From Leptolyngbya iicbica LK (GTDB lineage: Bacteria; Cyanobacteriota; Cyanobacteriia; Phormidesmidales; Phormidesmidaceae): DNA of 64,000 nucleotides. The position numbers and the translations under genes are program-made. Numbering within the stretch: the stretch's first letter is position 1; each line of letters starts with the position of its first letter. The notes under the pieces were generated by a model. That model saw nothing but the letters and a program-made list of their open reading frames with translations, ran no database searches and was not told where the DNA came from. Positions 7,223-16,916 of the stretch are shown in pieces. The DNA lies in the NCBI RefSeq assembly GCF_004212215.1, contig NZ_QVFV01000005.1:165059-229058 (forward strand), read 5' to 3'.

Positions 7223-8647
7223 ATGAAGACTTTAGCCTTTGTGGATTGTCCGACTGGCATTTCGGGGGATATGTGTTTAGGGGCGCTGGTGAGTGCAGGG
7301 GTGCCGCTCGACTACTTGCAAAGCCAGATTGATCAGCTACAGCTCCCCGAAAAAGTGCGGTTAGAGGCCCGCAGCGTTCGCAAAAATGGCATTGCGGCCA
7401 CCAAGGTAGACGTGCTGCTGCCCCACGACAGCGAGGCCGCTGCCCCCCATCCCCCAGCGCGACATCTGCACGATATCGAGCAGATCATCATTCGAGCATC
7501 TTTGCCAGAACGCGCGATCGCGTGGAGTCTGGCCATTTTTCGGCGCTTGGCCCAAGCCGAGGGGGCCATCCACGGGATTGATCCCCAGCAGGTTCATTTT
7601 CACGAAGTCGGGGCAACGGATGCGATCGTCGATATTGTGGGCACCTGTTTGGGATTCGACTGGTTGGGCATTGATGAGCTGCATTGTGCGCCGCTGCCGA
7701 CCGGCACGGGCACTGTGCGAGCGGCCCACGGTCGCTTGCCTGTGCCCGCCCCGGCAGTATTGAAGCTGATGGAGATGGCGCAGGTCCCTATTTACAATGC
7801 AGGGCTGAGGGGAGAACTCGTAACGCCGACGGGAGCCGCGATCGCGACGGAATTGGCCACCCACTTTGGCGAACCGCCAACCATGCAACTGCAAAAAATT
7901 GGCCTCGGAGCGGGCAACAAGGATTTGCCGATACCCAATATTTTGCGGCTGTGGATTGGCCAAGTGGATCAACTCGGCGGCAAGGCCAGCGCCCAAGTGG
8001 ACACGACTCAAATCGCCCCCATCCATTCCCCGGCTCCGCAAACCCAGGCACCGCACGAACACCCGCCGCACCATCATACCCCCCATGAGCATACCCCCCA
8101 TGAGCATACCCCCCATGAGCATACCCCCCATGAGCATGCGCCCCACGAATCCCATCACCCGCACCCCACGCCTGAGCGAGAAGCCCAAGCCGGACGCGAG
8201 CCAGTCACAGTATTAGAAACCCAGGTGGATGACTTATCGCCCCAGGCGATCGGCTATGTGTACGATCGCCTCTTTGCCGCCGGAGCTTTAGACGTTTTCG
8301 TGCAGCCCGTGATGATGAAAAAATCGCGACCGGGACATTTGCTGGTGGCGATCGCCGATCCGCCCCAAGCCGATGCCTGCGAAGCCGTCTTATTGACCGA
8401 AACAACAACGCTGGGAGTGCGCCGCACTGACCAAACCCGACTACGCCTACGCCGTGAACAAGTGCCCCTCCAGCTGCCTTGGGGAACGGTGCGGATGAAG
8501 GTCGCCTTTATGCCGGACAGCGATCGCCCCCTCAAAGCCCATCCCGAATACGAAGATTGCGCCGCGATCGCCCGACAACACCAACTCCCCTGGCAGGCAG
8601 TCCACAACCAAGCCCTGGCCCAATGGCACCAGCAGAGATCGTCCTAA
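7223..8647 (+). CDS. larC: LarC, nickel-pincer cofactor cyclometallase
   Basis: LarC inserts nickel into the pyridinium bis-thiocarboxylate intermediate in a CTP-dependent step, completing the nickel-pincer nucleotide of lactate racemase and related enzymes (family knowledge). The 474-residue product starts with MKTLAFVDCPTGISGDMCLG, the LarC signature. It also has QVHFHEVGATDAIVDI, LPTGTGTVRAAHGRLPVPAPA and GELVTPTGAA, and a C-terminal half with VDDLSPQAIGYVYDRLFAAGALDV. Between the halves (about 277-315) is a His-rich linker of repeated HEHTP units, plausibly a nickel buffer. LarB and LarE partners are not in the window. The gene stands between the divergent yrdC-like gene and the S49 peptidase. 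Confidence 0.93.
   Translation: MKTLAFVDCPTGISGDMCLGALVSAGVPLDYLQSQIDQLQLPEKVRLEARSVRKNGIAATKVDVLLPHDSEAAAPHPPARHLHDIEQIIIRASLPERAIAWSLAIFRRLAQAEGAIHGIDPQQVHFHEVGATDAIVDIVGTCLGFDWLGIDELHCAPLPTGTGTVRAAHGRLPVPAPAVLKLMEMAQVPIYNAGLRGELVTPTGAAIATELATHFGEPPTMQLQKIGLGAGNKDLPIPNILRLWIGQVDQLGGKASAQVDTTQIAPIHSPAPQTQAPHEHPPHHHTPHEHTPHEHTPHEHTPHEHAPHESHHPHPTPEREAQAGREPVTVLETQVDDLSPQAIGYVYDRLFAAGALDVFVQPVMMKKSRPGHLLVAIADPPQADACEAVLLTETTTLGVRRTDQTRLRLRREQVPLQLPWGTVRMKVAFMPDSDRPLKAHPEYEDCAAIARQHQLPWQAVHNQALAQWHQQRSS
8078..8137 (+). repeat. Four perfect 15-bp tandem repeats in larC
   Basis: ACCCCCCATGAGCAT is repeated four times without change (8078, 8093, 8108, 8123) and encodes the HEHTP linker of LarC. 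Perfect repetition at DNA level, including third positions, points to recent slippage and a likely length-variable site. Confidence 0.9.
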
Positions 8648-8820
8648 ACACCCCATTCACTACCAGCGTCTTCTTTCCCCTCGCCCCCCTGCTCTCCCAC
8701 CCTTTTACTCGTTTCCTCACTTCCCCAAATCCCCCGCGAAAGCTGGCAAACTACAAAATAGCTCTTACCATAACGGTGATAGGCAAAACGAGCCGCAAGA
8801 TTGAGTGGGAAAAGAGGTTC

Positions 8821-9897
8821 ATGAATCGATTGCTTCGGTGGTTGGCCACATTCGCAGGAGTTTCTGTCGTCGGTTTGGGAGTGACGGGCTGCTTTCCTGA
8901 TTTCTCCTCCAGCTCCGATGAGGGCGAAGACGACACCCTCGAATTTCGCTATGTAGACGGCGATGAAGAGAGCGAAAACTACCTGCTGGAACTCCGCATC
9001 AACGGGCCAATCCTCAATAGTCCCTCAAACTCCGGTTTCTTTGGGCTCGACTCGAGCGTGACCTATGCCTATCAGTTTCAAAAACTGATGGAAAAAGTCG
9101 CCGAAGACGATCGCATCCAGGGCATCTTTTTGCGAGTCTCGACGCCTGGCGGCACCGTCGTCGGCTCCAACGTCGTTTATGACGCCCTCGCGGCTTATAA
9201 GGAAGCCACCGATAGTCCGATTTATGCCTACGTTGAGGGTCTATCAGCCTCTGGTGGCGTATGGTCTATGGTGGCGGCAGATCAGATTTTGGCCGCACCG
9301 GGCAGCGTCATTGGCAGTATTGGCGTCATTGGCCCCACCCTGGTGTATTTCAACAATCCGGTCGCCCTCGATGGCGGCTTGCTGGGCGGCGGCGTTACTA
9401 CCGAGGGGGGCATTCAACAATTTGTGATTTCCGCTGGCAAGGGCAAAGATCTGGGCAACCCCTTTCGCCCACCAACTGAAGAAGAGCTCGAAAATTGGCG
9501 GGTCAATATCAACAATGAATACGACGACTTTGTGACCCATGTGGCCGCAAACCGCGACATCACTGAACAAACCCTGCGGCAAGATATGGGGGCGTTTATC
9601 TTTGGCACTGAGCAGGCCGAGCAATATAACCTGATCGATGGCACCAGTGGCCGCCCCGAGGCGATCTCCGCCCTGGCCGAGTCGCTCGAACTCGGAGAAG
9701 ATTACCAACTGGTGCGAGTTGGGTATGACGAACCGAGTTTGATTGAAATTTTGTTGGGTCGCGCCCCTGTAGAGCTCACCTACGAGCAAGAGCAAGCGAT
9801 TATCCAGCAAGACCTCTGTGATTTGCAGACTTACAGCTTCCTCGCCTATTACGGCGATGTCTATCAGCTCTGTCCGACGTTAGAGCCAGCAGAATAG
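8821..9897 (+). CDS. S49 family peptidase (SppA-like), lipoprotein
   Basis: SppA-type S49 serine peptidases use a Ser/Lys dyad and often degrade leftover signal peptides at the membrane. The 358-residue product has an N-terminal signal ending in a lipobox (GVTGC, Cys at about 22), so it is probably lipid-anchored outside the cytoplasmic membrane. The core carries GIFLRVSTPGG, then YVEGLSASGGVWSMVAAD with candidate nucleophile Ser144, then SAGKGKDLGNPFRPPTEEE with candidate general base Lys209. One S49 domain makes it the short type, not tandem E. coli SppA. A longer frame starts at 8479 inside larC, but the ATG at 8821 with AGAGG upstream begins the signal peptide. It ends with an acidic tail. 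Confidence 0.88.
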   Translation: MNRLLRWLATFAGVSVVGLGVTGCFPDFSSSSDEGEDDTLEFRYVDGDEESENYLLELRINGPILNSPSNSGFFGLDSSVTYAYQFQKLMEKVAEDDRIQGIFLRVSTPGGTVVGSNVVYDALAAYKEATDSPIYAYVEGLSASGGVWSMVAADQILAAPGSVIGSIGVIGPTLVYFNNPVALDGGLLGGGVTTEGGIQQFVISAGKGKDLGNPFRPPTEEELENWRVNINNEYDDFVTHVAANRDITEQTLRQDMGAFIFGTEQAEQYNLIDGTSGRPEAISALAESLELGEDYQLVRVGYDEPSLIEILLGRAPVELTYEQEQAIIQQDLCDLQTYSFLAYYGDVYQLCPTLEPAE

Positions 9898-9980
9898 GCG
9901 CGGGCGTTGCTGATTTTGGGGATGAATTGAATCGCGGACAGAAATAACGACACGAATTGATTCACCATCGATCGTGGAGA

Positions 9981-9997
9981 GCGGGCATCTTGCCCGC
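9981..9997. repeat. Palindrome GCGGGCA-TCT-TGCCCGC
   Basis: A 7-bp perfect stem around a 3-base loop between the convergent S49 peptidase and kinase-cyclase genes. It resembles the hairpin at 3681-3700 and is probably a dispersed intergenic repeat; it may help stop convergent transcripts. Confidence 0.55.
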
Positions 9998-10082
9998 GGT
10001 CTAAAAAACCGAATTCATCCTGCGATTTAGCAGCGCCTAGGCGCGAATTGCTGAGCCTTTACCAACGACGTGATGCTAGTCG

Positions 10083-13000
10083 TTACAAAGGCTCTAGCAA
10101 ATGCCCACAACGCTCGTAATAGCTTTCGGCCACTTTATCGGTGGAGCAAATTTCTAAACATCTTTGGAAGCGTTGTTGGGCCTCAGCAAAGCGGTTTTGA
10201 TAAAAATACGCGAGCCCGATTTCAAAATCGGTACGGCTCTTGAGTTTGCCAACTCTTTGCTCAGGGGGATCCGGCTCAAACACTTCGTACACACTGACAT
10301 AGGCGACTTTGCCCTTCACTTGGACGCGATCGATCACCCGCATCGCATATCGATTCGAGTCACTCAATTCCAAAAAAGTGTGGTGAGAAATTAACAAATT
10401 GGCACTGTAAATCCGCGTCATGCGCTCAATCCGTGCGGCGACGTTAACGGTGTCACTAATGGCGGTACTATCCATCCGATTGCGGCCACCGACGGTGCCC
10501 AACATCACCGTGCCGGTATTAATGCCAATGCCAAACTCGAGGGCAGATTTGTGATATTGCGATCGCTCGGCGTTGTATTCATCTAACCGCCGCAGCATCT
10601 CAATCGCGGCTTGCAGCGCATCGTCTGCCCCCCGGCTAAACAGCGCCATAATCGCATCGCCAATATATTTATCGACAAAGCCATGATGTTCTGCGATCGC
10701 GGGCTCCATGCGCGACAAAAACGCATTCAAAAATTTGAAATTATCCGCTGGACTCATCTGTTCCGACAACGTGGTGAAATCACGAATATCCGCAAATACC
10801 ACCGACATTTGCCGCTCCACATGATTCCCGAGTTCAACTTCGACAATGCTTTCTTTTTCTAAGAACTGTAAAAATTCGCGAGGCACAAAGCGCCCATAAG
10901 CCTGGTTGATTTTGGCCAGATATAGGTGTGTCTTGAGCCGCGCCAGCAGCTCATTTTTCGAAATGGGTTTAGTGAGATAATCATTCGCCCCTGCCGAAAG
11001 CCCTGCCACGAGGTCACCCACCTGGTTTTTGGCCGTCAGCATCATAATCGGCAGCACATGCGCCGGATACGTTTCTCGCAGCTGACGACAGACTTCAAAC
11101 CCCGTCATTTGCGGCATCATGACATCCAACAAAATCGCATCGGGTTGCAGACCATTTTCGAGCAGGGCCAGCGCTTCTGGGCCGCTACCCGCTTGCGTCA
11201 CCCGGTAGTTGTGAACTGCTAAGTGATTGCGAATTACCTGCCGATTGATGGGTTCATCATCCACCACCAAAATCGAAAAGTTGCTGCGTGCCAACACCGC
11301 ATCGGCTACATCATTAGCGGCTGAACTGACTTCGATCGCGGCGCTGGTCTCAGTGGCAGTGCTGGTCTCATCGGCTAACACCACAGGCTCAGGCTGCAAT
11401 CGCGTCAGGGAAAGGCGCGATCGCTCAGCCGTCAACCCTGACAAGCCCGAATCGGCGATCGCGAGTCCAGGGGCCTGAGTGGTGATGGGTAGCGTAAAGG
11501 TGAATTGTGACCCCACCCCGACAGCCGACAACACCTGAAACGTCCCCCCCTGCAACTCGACCAACTTTTGCGACACCGCTAGGCCAATGCCCATGCCTCC
11601 GTAGACCCGTGCGGTCGAACCATCCGCCTGCACAAACGGTTCAAAAATGCGCTCGAGTTTGTCTTCGGGAATGCCAATCCCGGTATCAGACACGGTAATC
11701 GCCAAGTAGTAGCCAGCAGTGTTTGTGTTAATCGCGCTCGCATCGGCAGCGTCAGGAAGGGCGGATGAAGGAGACGTGGTGGTAGCCGCGATCGCGCCTG
11801 GGTCGTTTTGATGCGGGTGATTGTCGTCAGACGGAGAATACGATTGGCGCACAATTCGATGTGCCCCTGACGCTGACAATAATTCATCAAAATGTTGCGG
11901 GCGTGGACAAATGCTCGGCAAATTGGCCGACAGCATGACTGGTTGGGCCTCATCTTGACGAATGATCTGGGCCGAGATGCCCACCATGCCGTAGTCGGTG
12001 AACTTTACTGCATTGGCTACCAAATTGTGCAAAATTTGCTGTAACCGATTTTCATCCGCTAACACGGGCGGCAATTTAGGCGATACCGCGTTAATCAACT
12101 GCACCTTTTTTTCCCGAGCCAGGGGCCGACTCAGCGTCAGCACCACTTCTGCCGCTTCGCGCACCCCGACCGGGCGCGGATGAATTTCGACCCGGTCTTG
12201 TTGCAGTTGAGCAAAGTCAAGAATGTCATCCACCAATGCCGACAAGCGCTTGCCACTGGCGACAATCATGGCTAAGTTGCCCTTCGTTTGTCGGGTCTGG
12301 GGGCCACTAGCGCCATCAATCAGCGACTCGGCCAAGCCAATGATGCCGTTCAGCGGTGTCCGCAACTCGTGGGACGTATTGGCCAAAAACTCATCTTTTA
12401 ATTTGTCGAGACGTTTCAGCTCTTGGTTATGGTTTTCGAGTTGTTCAAATGATTGTTTGAGCTGCTGGGCCATGCTCTCAAAGGAGTGCGACAGCTCCGA
12501 CAGTTCCTGAAAACGACCGTTTGGCAGCGGCGAGTCCCAAGTCCCAACGGCGAGCTTTTTCGAGGCTTCGCTCAAACGATGAATCGGTTGGGCCACCCAA
12601 CGGGCGGTAATGCCGGCAATAATGCTCGCCACAATTAGGGATAGCAGACACAGCAGCAGCGTATTGCGCGTGTTTTCAGCGATTTGCCCTTTGAAATCCG
12701 CTTCGGGAATGGCCGTCACAATCAGCCAATCGAGTCCCCGACCATCGCGGAACGGCACAATTTGGACTAGTTGGTCTTGTCCGTCTAGATCGTAGGTAAA
12801 TTGCTGAGCGGTGTTGACCTGTTCCAGGCTGCCATATTCCTCAATGAGATACTGGGCGGTTTCGCGAATAATGGGTTCTTTGCTGGCAGTGGCGGGCAGT
12901 CGGGTCTGTGCCCCACTGTCTAGGGTGAGGAAGGGCAACTCATCAGCTGAAGTGGCAACGATATCGCCAGTGCGCTCGATGATAAAGGCTTCGCCATTAG

Positions 13001-13724
13001 GGCTAATGTTGAGCGTGCGCAGATAGCCGCTAATTTGCTCTAGGGTCAGGTCGAGGGCTAAGACGCCGCGCAGCTTGCCGCGATCGCCATGAATCGGCGC
13101 AGCCAAGGTAATGCCTAAAACAGAATAGTCTTGCGACGCAAATTCATAAATAGGACTCCAGCTCGCATGGCGATTCTTCACCACGGCTTGGTACCAGGGT
13201 CGTCCCCGGGGGTCATAGAACTGCGAGCTCAACTGTTCGCGCCGTTCTCCCGCTTCATTCAGTCGATAGGTTTGCCGTTGAGGCAGCGTTTCTGGCGTCA
13301 CTTCCCACAGCACGGTCTGGCCGTTGTTGCGCTCTTGGATGCCCACAAAAGTGCCGTCGGGATAACCCAAATAAATGCTAGTAATGCCGTCAGAGGCCCG
13401 AATTTGGTGCCAAAAATGTCGCGCAATCGTTTGGGAATCGGATAAGGCGACATCGCCATAAAACAGATTGCTGCGACTATCACGCTGCAGCAAGTTGGGC
13501 TGCAGCAAATAGGTCTGCACATGTTCGCGAATGCGATTCGCGGCTTCTTCGCTCAGTTGCGACGCCAGGTCATCGACGGCTTTTTCTCCGTTGCGCCAAG
13601 AGAGTGCTGTCGTCAACCCCACCGCTGCCGCAATTTGCAGCACAAACGACACCACTAAGACGAAGCGTAACGATAGCTGTCGAGAGCCAGAAGGTGACGA
13701 ACGCGGGTGAGGTGGAGTGGACAT
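10083..13724 (-). CDS. Hybrid histidine kinase - receiver - class III adenylate/guanylate cyclase
   Basis: A 1213-residue membrane signalling protein that should link an extracellular cue to cyclic nucleotide synthesis. Order: short N-terminal cytoplasmic part, helix at about 17-40, extracellular Cache sensor to about 345, helix at about 350-375 and HAMP. HisKA follows with His452 in FLANTSHELRTPLNG, then HATPase (N-box NLVANAVKF, G1 VSDTGIGIPEDK, G2 GGMGIGLAVS). The receiver has Asp867 in ILLDVMMPQMTGFEV. The cyclase domain has metal ligands Asp979 (VVFADIRDFT) and Asp1023 (DKYIGDAIMALF), and DTVNVAARIE. A tetratricopeptide-like end follows (FAEAQQRFQRCLEIC). A long Ser/Thr/Ala-rich insert lies inside the HATPase region and another precedes the receiver. 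The order resembles cyanobacterial CyaC; substrate ATP is likely but unproven. Confidence 0.92.
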   Translation of the reverse strand: MSTPPHPRSSPSGSRQLSLRFVLVVSFVLQIAAAVGLTTALSWRNGEKAVDDLASQLSEEAANRIREHVQTYLLQPNLLQRDSRSNLFYGDVALSDSQTIARHFWHQIRASDGITSIYLGYPDGTFVGIQERNNGQTVLWEVTPETLPQRQTYRLNEAGERREQLSSQFYDPRGRPWYQAVVKNRHASWSPIYEFASQDYSVLGITLAAPIHGDRGKLRGVLALDLTLEQISGYLRTLNISPNGEAFIIERTGDIVATSADELPFLTLDSGAQTRLPATASKEPIIRETAQYLIEEYGSLEQVNTAQQFTYDLDGQDQLVQIVPFRDGRGLDWLIVTAIPEADFKGQIAENTRNTLLLCLLSLIVASIIAGITARWVAQPIHRLSEASKKLAVGTWDSPLPNGRFQELSELSHSFESMAQQLKQSFEQLENHNQELKRLDKLKDEFLANTSHELRTPLNGIIGLAESLIDGASGPQTRQTKGNLAMIVASGKRLSALVDDILDFAQLQQDRVEIHPRPVGVREAAEVVLTLSRPLAREKKVQLINAVSPKLPPVLADENRLQQILHNLVANAVKFTDYGMVGISAQIIRQDEAQPVMLSANLPSICPRPQHFDELLSASGAHRIVRQSYSPSDDNHPHQNDPGAIAATTTSPSSALPDAADASAINTNTAGYYLAITVSDTGIGIPEDKLERIFEPFVQADGSTARVYGGMGIGLAVSQKLVELQGGTFQVLSAVGVGSQFTFTLPITTQAPGLAIADSGLSGLTAERSRLSLTRLQPEPVVLADETSTATETSAAIEVSSAANDVADAVLARSNFSILVVDDEPINRQVIRNHLAVHNYRVTQAGSGPEALALLENGLQPDAILLDVMMPQMTGFEVCRQLRETYPAHVLPIMMLTAKNQVGDLVAGLSAGANDYLTKPISKNELLARLKTHLYLAKINQAYGRFVPREFLQFLEKESIVEVELGNHVERQMSVVFADIRDFTTLSEQMSPADNFKFLNAFLSRMEPAIAEHHGFVDKYIGDAIMALFSRGADDALQAAIEMLRRLDEYNAERSQYHKSALEFGIGINTGTVMLGTVGGRNRMDSTAISDTVNVAARIERMTRIYSANLLISHHTFLELSDSNRYAMRVIDRVQVKGKVAYVSVYEVFEPDPPEQRVGKLKSRTDFEIGLAYFYQNRFAEAQQRFQRCLEICSTDKVAESYYERCGHLLEPL

Positions 13725-14307
13725 ACGGTGAACAGTCGTCGCGGGTGAGCATGAGCGAATCAGGGGGCGATCGCTGGAGTGTGATTGGGCGGCTCGATTC
13801 CCGAATTCAAATTAGGCAGTACACCAACAAAATTCCCTAATTTGGCCTTAGGAGTCTCTTTCTAACACCAATCAAATGAATCCGGTAAGTTTGGTTAAGT
13901 TCTCCTCAAAAAACTCCAATAGGTTGCGCTGTGTGTCGCCTTGCCGACGTTCACGATCGCGCTTACAAGGCTCAGCCCTTGCATTTGTGTAGGTCACTAA
14001 AGCCTTAAACGAAGCCCAGAGAAAATAATCAATTTGAGCCCCTATTTCGAGACTCTCAGTAATTTGGTCGCGATGTACCGCGATCAGTTAGTTAATCTCC
14101 TTCATGACTCCAGAGCATCTTCCTCCGTATACGTCCGTATACGGAAAATATACTGATCTATGGTTATTTATCCCGAGTTTGCTTGAATTTTTACTGAAGT
14201 CGGGATTAAGTTTCTGTAGATCTCCGGTCATCGGTTCGAGAATCTATACTGAATCTGAAGGCTGTGTTCGTAGCCTTGTTTTTCTGTTCACCGAAGATTA
14301 ACTGGTC
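13725..14307. other. Divergent intergenic region with TCCGTATACG direct repeat
   Basis: This is the 583-bp promoter region between the kinase-cyclase gene (leftward) and mutS2 (rightward). TCCGTATACG occurs twice head to tail (14124-14133 and 14134-14143), and CCGTATACGG (14135-14144) is a perfect palindrome, so a dimeric regulator could bind there. The DNA is AT-richer than the genes. No convincing protein is seen; a 65-codon plus-strand frame (14104-14301) lacks coding character. Confidence 0.4.
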
Positions 14308-16863
14308 TTGATTCAATCTGAAGCGCTTTCTTTATTAGAGTGGTCTCGTCTCTGTCAACATTTATCCACCTTTGCGGCGACAAAGTTGGGGGCGATCGCG
14401 GCTCGTCAGCTACAGCTGCCCGCTCGTCAGGCTGACAGTGAGCAACTTTTGGCGGAGACCAGCGAAGCGATGCAAATTGACCAGCGACCGCCGGGTCTAA
14501 AGTTTGCGGGCATTCAAGACATTGGTGACGCCCTCGAACGCGCTCAGCGGCAAGGCTGTTTGCAGCCGCCAGAACTGCTGGATATCGCCACGACTCTCGC
14601 GGGGGCACGCCAACTGCGACGGGCGATCGATAGTTTTGAAGACGGTGAGTTGCCCACCTTGTCACAGCTAGTTGCCCCGCTGCGCACCTACCCAGAGCTG
14701 GAACAGGAGATTCACTACTGCATTGACGATCGCGGCAAAGTCGCCGATCGCGCCACCCCTAAACTCGGCGGCATTCGCGAGCAGTTAAAAGAACAGCGCA
14801 GCCAGATTTATCAAAAGCTGAATCACATCCTGCAACAGCACAGCAACGCAATTCAAGAAGCCGTGATTACCCAGCGGGGTGATCGCTTCGTCATCCCTGT
14901 CAAAGCGCCTCAAAAAGATGCCATTTCTGGCATTGTTCACGATGCTTCCACCAGTGGCGCCACCCTTTACATCGAGCCCAACAGCATCATTCAGATGGGC
15001 AACCGTCTGCGACAGCTACAGCGCCAAGAGCAAGTAGAAGAAGAGGCGATCTGTCGAGCCCTGACGGCTAAAGTTGCTGAAATTCATGACGATCTCGAAG
15101 ACCTTTTGCGCATCGTCACTGTGCTCGACTTGGCCGCTGCCCGGGCGCGTTATGGTGAGTGGCTCGGCGCCAACGCCCCCCGCTTTGTGCCCCCTACCGA
15201 GCAAACAACTTTGCGTAGGCTGCGGCATCCCCTGCTGGTATGGCAACAGCGCCACGAAGAAGGCAGCGACGTGGTGCCCATTGATGTCATTGTGAATCCG
15301 CAAACCCGTGTGGTTGCGATCACGGGTCCCAACACCGGGGGCAAAACCGTCACCCTCAAAACTATTGGCCTAGCGGCCCTGATGGCCAAAGCGGGACTCT
15401 ACGTTCCGGCCAGAGAGCCCGTGGAACTGCCCTGGTTTAACCAGGTGCTGGCCGATATTGGAGATGAACAGTCTATTGAGCAAAGCCTGTCAACTTTTTC
15501 GGGACATGTCAAACGGATTAGCCGTATTTTGGCGGCCATACAGTCCTTGAGCGAGTCATCCCTCGGACCAGGAGCTGGATTGTTAGCCGCTAGCGACGAT
15601 CCAGCCGTCAAATCACCCGTGCTCAATGCCGATGGAGCGCTGCCGTCCTCCGCAGAGCAGAGTGAGCATCTTCCTTCGCCAACAGACATCCCCGCTCCCT
15701 CATCGTCAACCAATCAGGCCCCGGCGCTCACCAATACGCTGGTCTTGCTTGACGAAGTGGGCGCTGGCACGGATCCCTCAGAAGGAAGCGCATTGGCGAT
15801 CGCGCTGCTGCACTATCTTGCTGACCATGCCCGGTTTACCGTCGCCACCACCCACTACGGCGAACTCAAAGCGCTGAAATACCAAGATGATCGCTTTGAA
15901 AATGCCTCAGTGGAATTTGACGATGTGAGTTTGTCCCCGACCTATCGCTTGCTGTGGGGCATTCCGGGCCGCTCCAATGCCCTGACCATTGCCCAGCGTT
16001 TGGGCTTAGATGAGACCATTGTGGCCGAAGCCCGCGATCAAATTGGCATTACTCATCAACAAGATGTGAATCAGGTCATTGCCGGGTTAGAAGCCCAGCG
16101 CAAGCAGCAGGAAACCAAAGCGGACGCCGCTGCTCAACTCCTGGCAGAAACGGAAAAACTACATCAACAAGTGGCTCGCAAGGCCGCCTTTCTCGAAGCG
16201 CGCGAGCGGGAACTCAAACAACAGCAAGAGCAAGCGGTACAAGCTGCGATCGCGGATGCTCGCAAAGAGATTGCGCGAGTGATTCGCCGCTTACAACAAG
16301 GTGAGCCGACCGCCCAAGCCGCCCAAAAAGCGACTGATGCCGTCAATCAAATTGCGACCCAGCATCAAGCCCCCACCCCAGCAAAACCGCCGAAGCCTGG
16401 ATTTAAGCCACAAATGGGCGATCGCATCCGCATTCCCAGCCTGGGGCAAACGGCTGAAGTCCTGACTGACCCCGACGAAGACGGTAAAGTGATGGTGCGG
16501 TTTGGGTTAATGAAAATGACCGTAAGTCTGGCGGAGATCGAGTCTCTGCAAGGCGAAAAAGCAGAGTTGCCCAAACCGAAAGTAACTCCCCCCCCACCTC
16601 CGTCATCACCACCCACAGCTCCTGCGGTCCGCACGTCAAAAAATACATTTGATTTAAGGGGCATGCGAGTCGTCGAAGCGGAGGGTAAGTTGGAAGATGC
16701 CATTGCTTGCGCCCAAGGCCCCATCTGGATCATTCACGGTCATGGGACTGGCAAACTGCGGCGTGGTGTGCATGACTACCTCAAACGACATCCTCAAATC
16801 CAAAAGTTTGAAGCGGCAGAGCAAGCAGATGGCGGCACGGGTGTCACCATTGCTTATATGTAA
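14308..16863 (+). CDS. mutS2: Endonuclease MutS2
   Basis: MutS2 is a MutS-like ATPase with a C-terminal Smr domain, linked to suppression of recombination and to ribosome-collision rescue in bacteria. The 851-residue product has N-terminal core and lever domains, the Walker A motif GPNTGGKT at 340-347, ST-type segment DEQSIEQSLSTFSGH, Walker B LVLLDEVGAGTDPSEGSALA and the switch ATTHYGELK. A coiled-coil connector (about 580-670) follows. The Smr domain runs from about 780, with FDLRGMRVVEAE and WIIHGHGTGKLR. An unusual Ser/Pro/Ala-rich insert of about 60 residues (roughly 410-470) separates Walker A from Walker B. The start is TTG at 14308, because an in-frame TAA at 14299 blocks anything further upstream except a CTG. 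Confidence 0.95.
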   Translation: MIQSEALSLLEWSRLCQHLSTFAATKLGAIAARQLQLPARQADSEQLLAETSEAMQIDQRPPGLKFAGIQDIGDALERAQRQGCLQPPELLDIATTLAGARQLRRAIDSFEDGELPTLSQLVAPLRTYPELEQEIHYCIDDRGKVADRATPKLGGIREQLKEQRSQIYQKLNHILQQHSNAIQEAVITQRGDRFVIPVKAPQKDAISGIVHDASTSGATLYIEPNSIIQMGNRLRQLQRQEQVEEEAICRALTAKVAEIHDDLEDLLRIVTVLDLAAARARYGEWLGANAPRFVPPTEQTTLRRLRHPLLVWQQRHEEGSDVVPIDVIVNPQTRVVAITGPNTGGKTVTLKTIGLAALMAKAGLYVPAREPVELPWFNQVLADIGDEQSIEQSLSTFSGHVKRISRILAAIQSLSESSLGPGAGLLAASDDPAVKSPVLNADGALPSSAEQSEHLPSPTDIPAPSSSTNQAPALTNTLVLLDEVGAGTDPSEGSALAIALLHYLADHARFTVATTHYGELKALKYQDDRFENASVEFDDVSLSPTYRLLWGIPGRSNALTIAQRLGLDETIVAEARDQIGITHQQDVNQVIAGLEAQRKQQETKADAAAQLLAETEKLHQQVARKAAFLEARERELKQQQEQAVQAAIADARKEIARVIRRLQQGEPTAQAAQKATDAVNQIATQHQAPTPAKPPKPGFKPQMGDRIRIPSLGQTAEVLTDPDEDGKVMVRFGLMKMTVSLAEIESLQGEKAELPKPKVTPPPPPSSPPTAPAVRTSKNTFDLRGMRVVEAEGKLEDAIACAQGPIWIIHGHGTGKLRRGVHDYLKRHPQIQKFEAAEQADGGTGVTIAYM

Positions 16864-16916
16864 CGCTAAACTTCGGTAACAGGATTAGCCGTTGAGTCGC
16901 TTTCCACAGGTTCTGA

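Noticed and set aside
8479..8820. Long N-terminal extension of the S49 peptidase frame
   Set aside because: It overlaps the end of larC in another frame and precedes a clear lipoprotein signal peptide starting at ATG 8821 with its own AGAGG site.
14104..14301. 65-codon frame upstream of mutS2
   Set aside because: Lies in AT-rich promoter DNA and its product shows no coding character or family resemblance.
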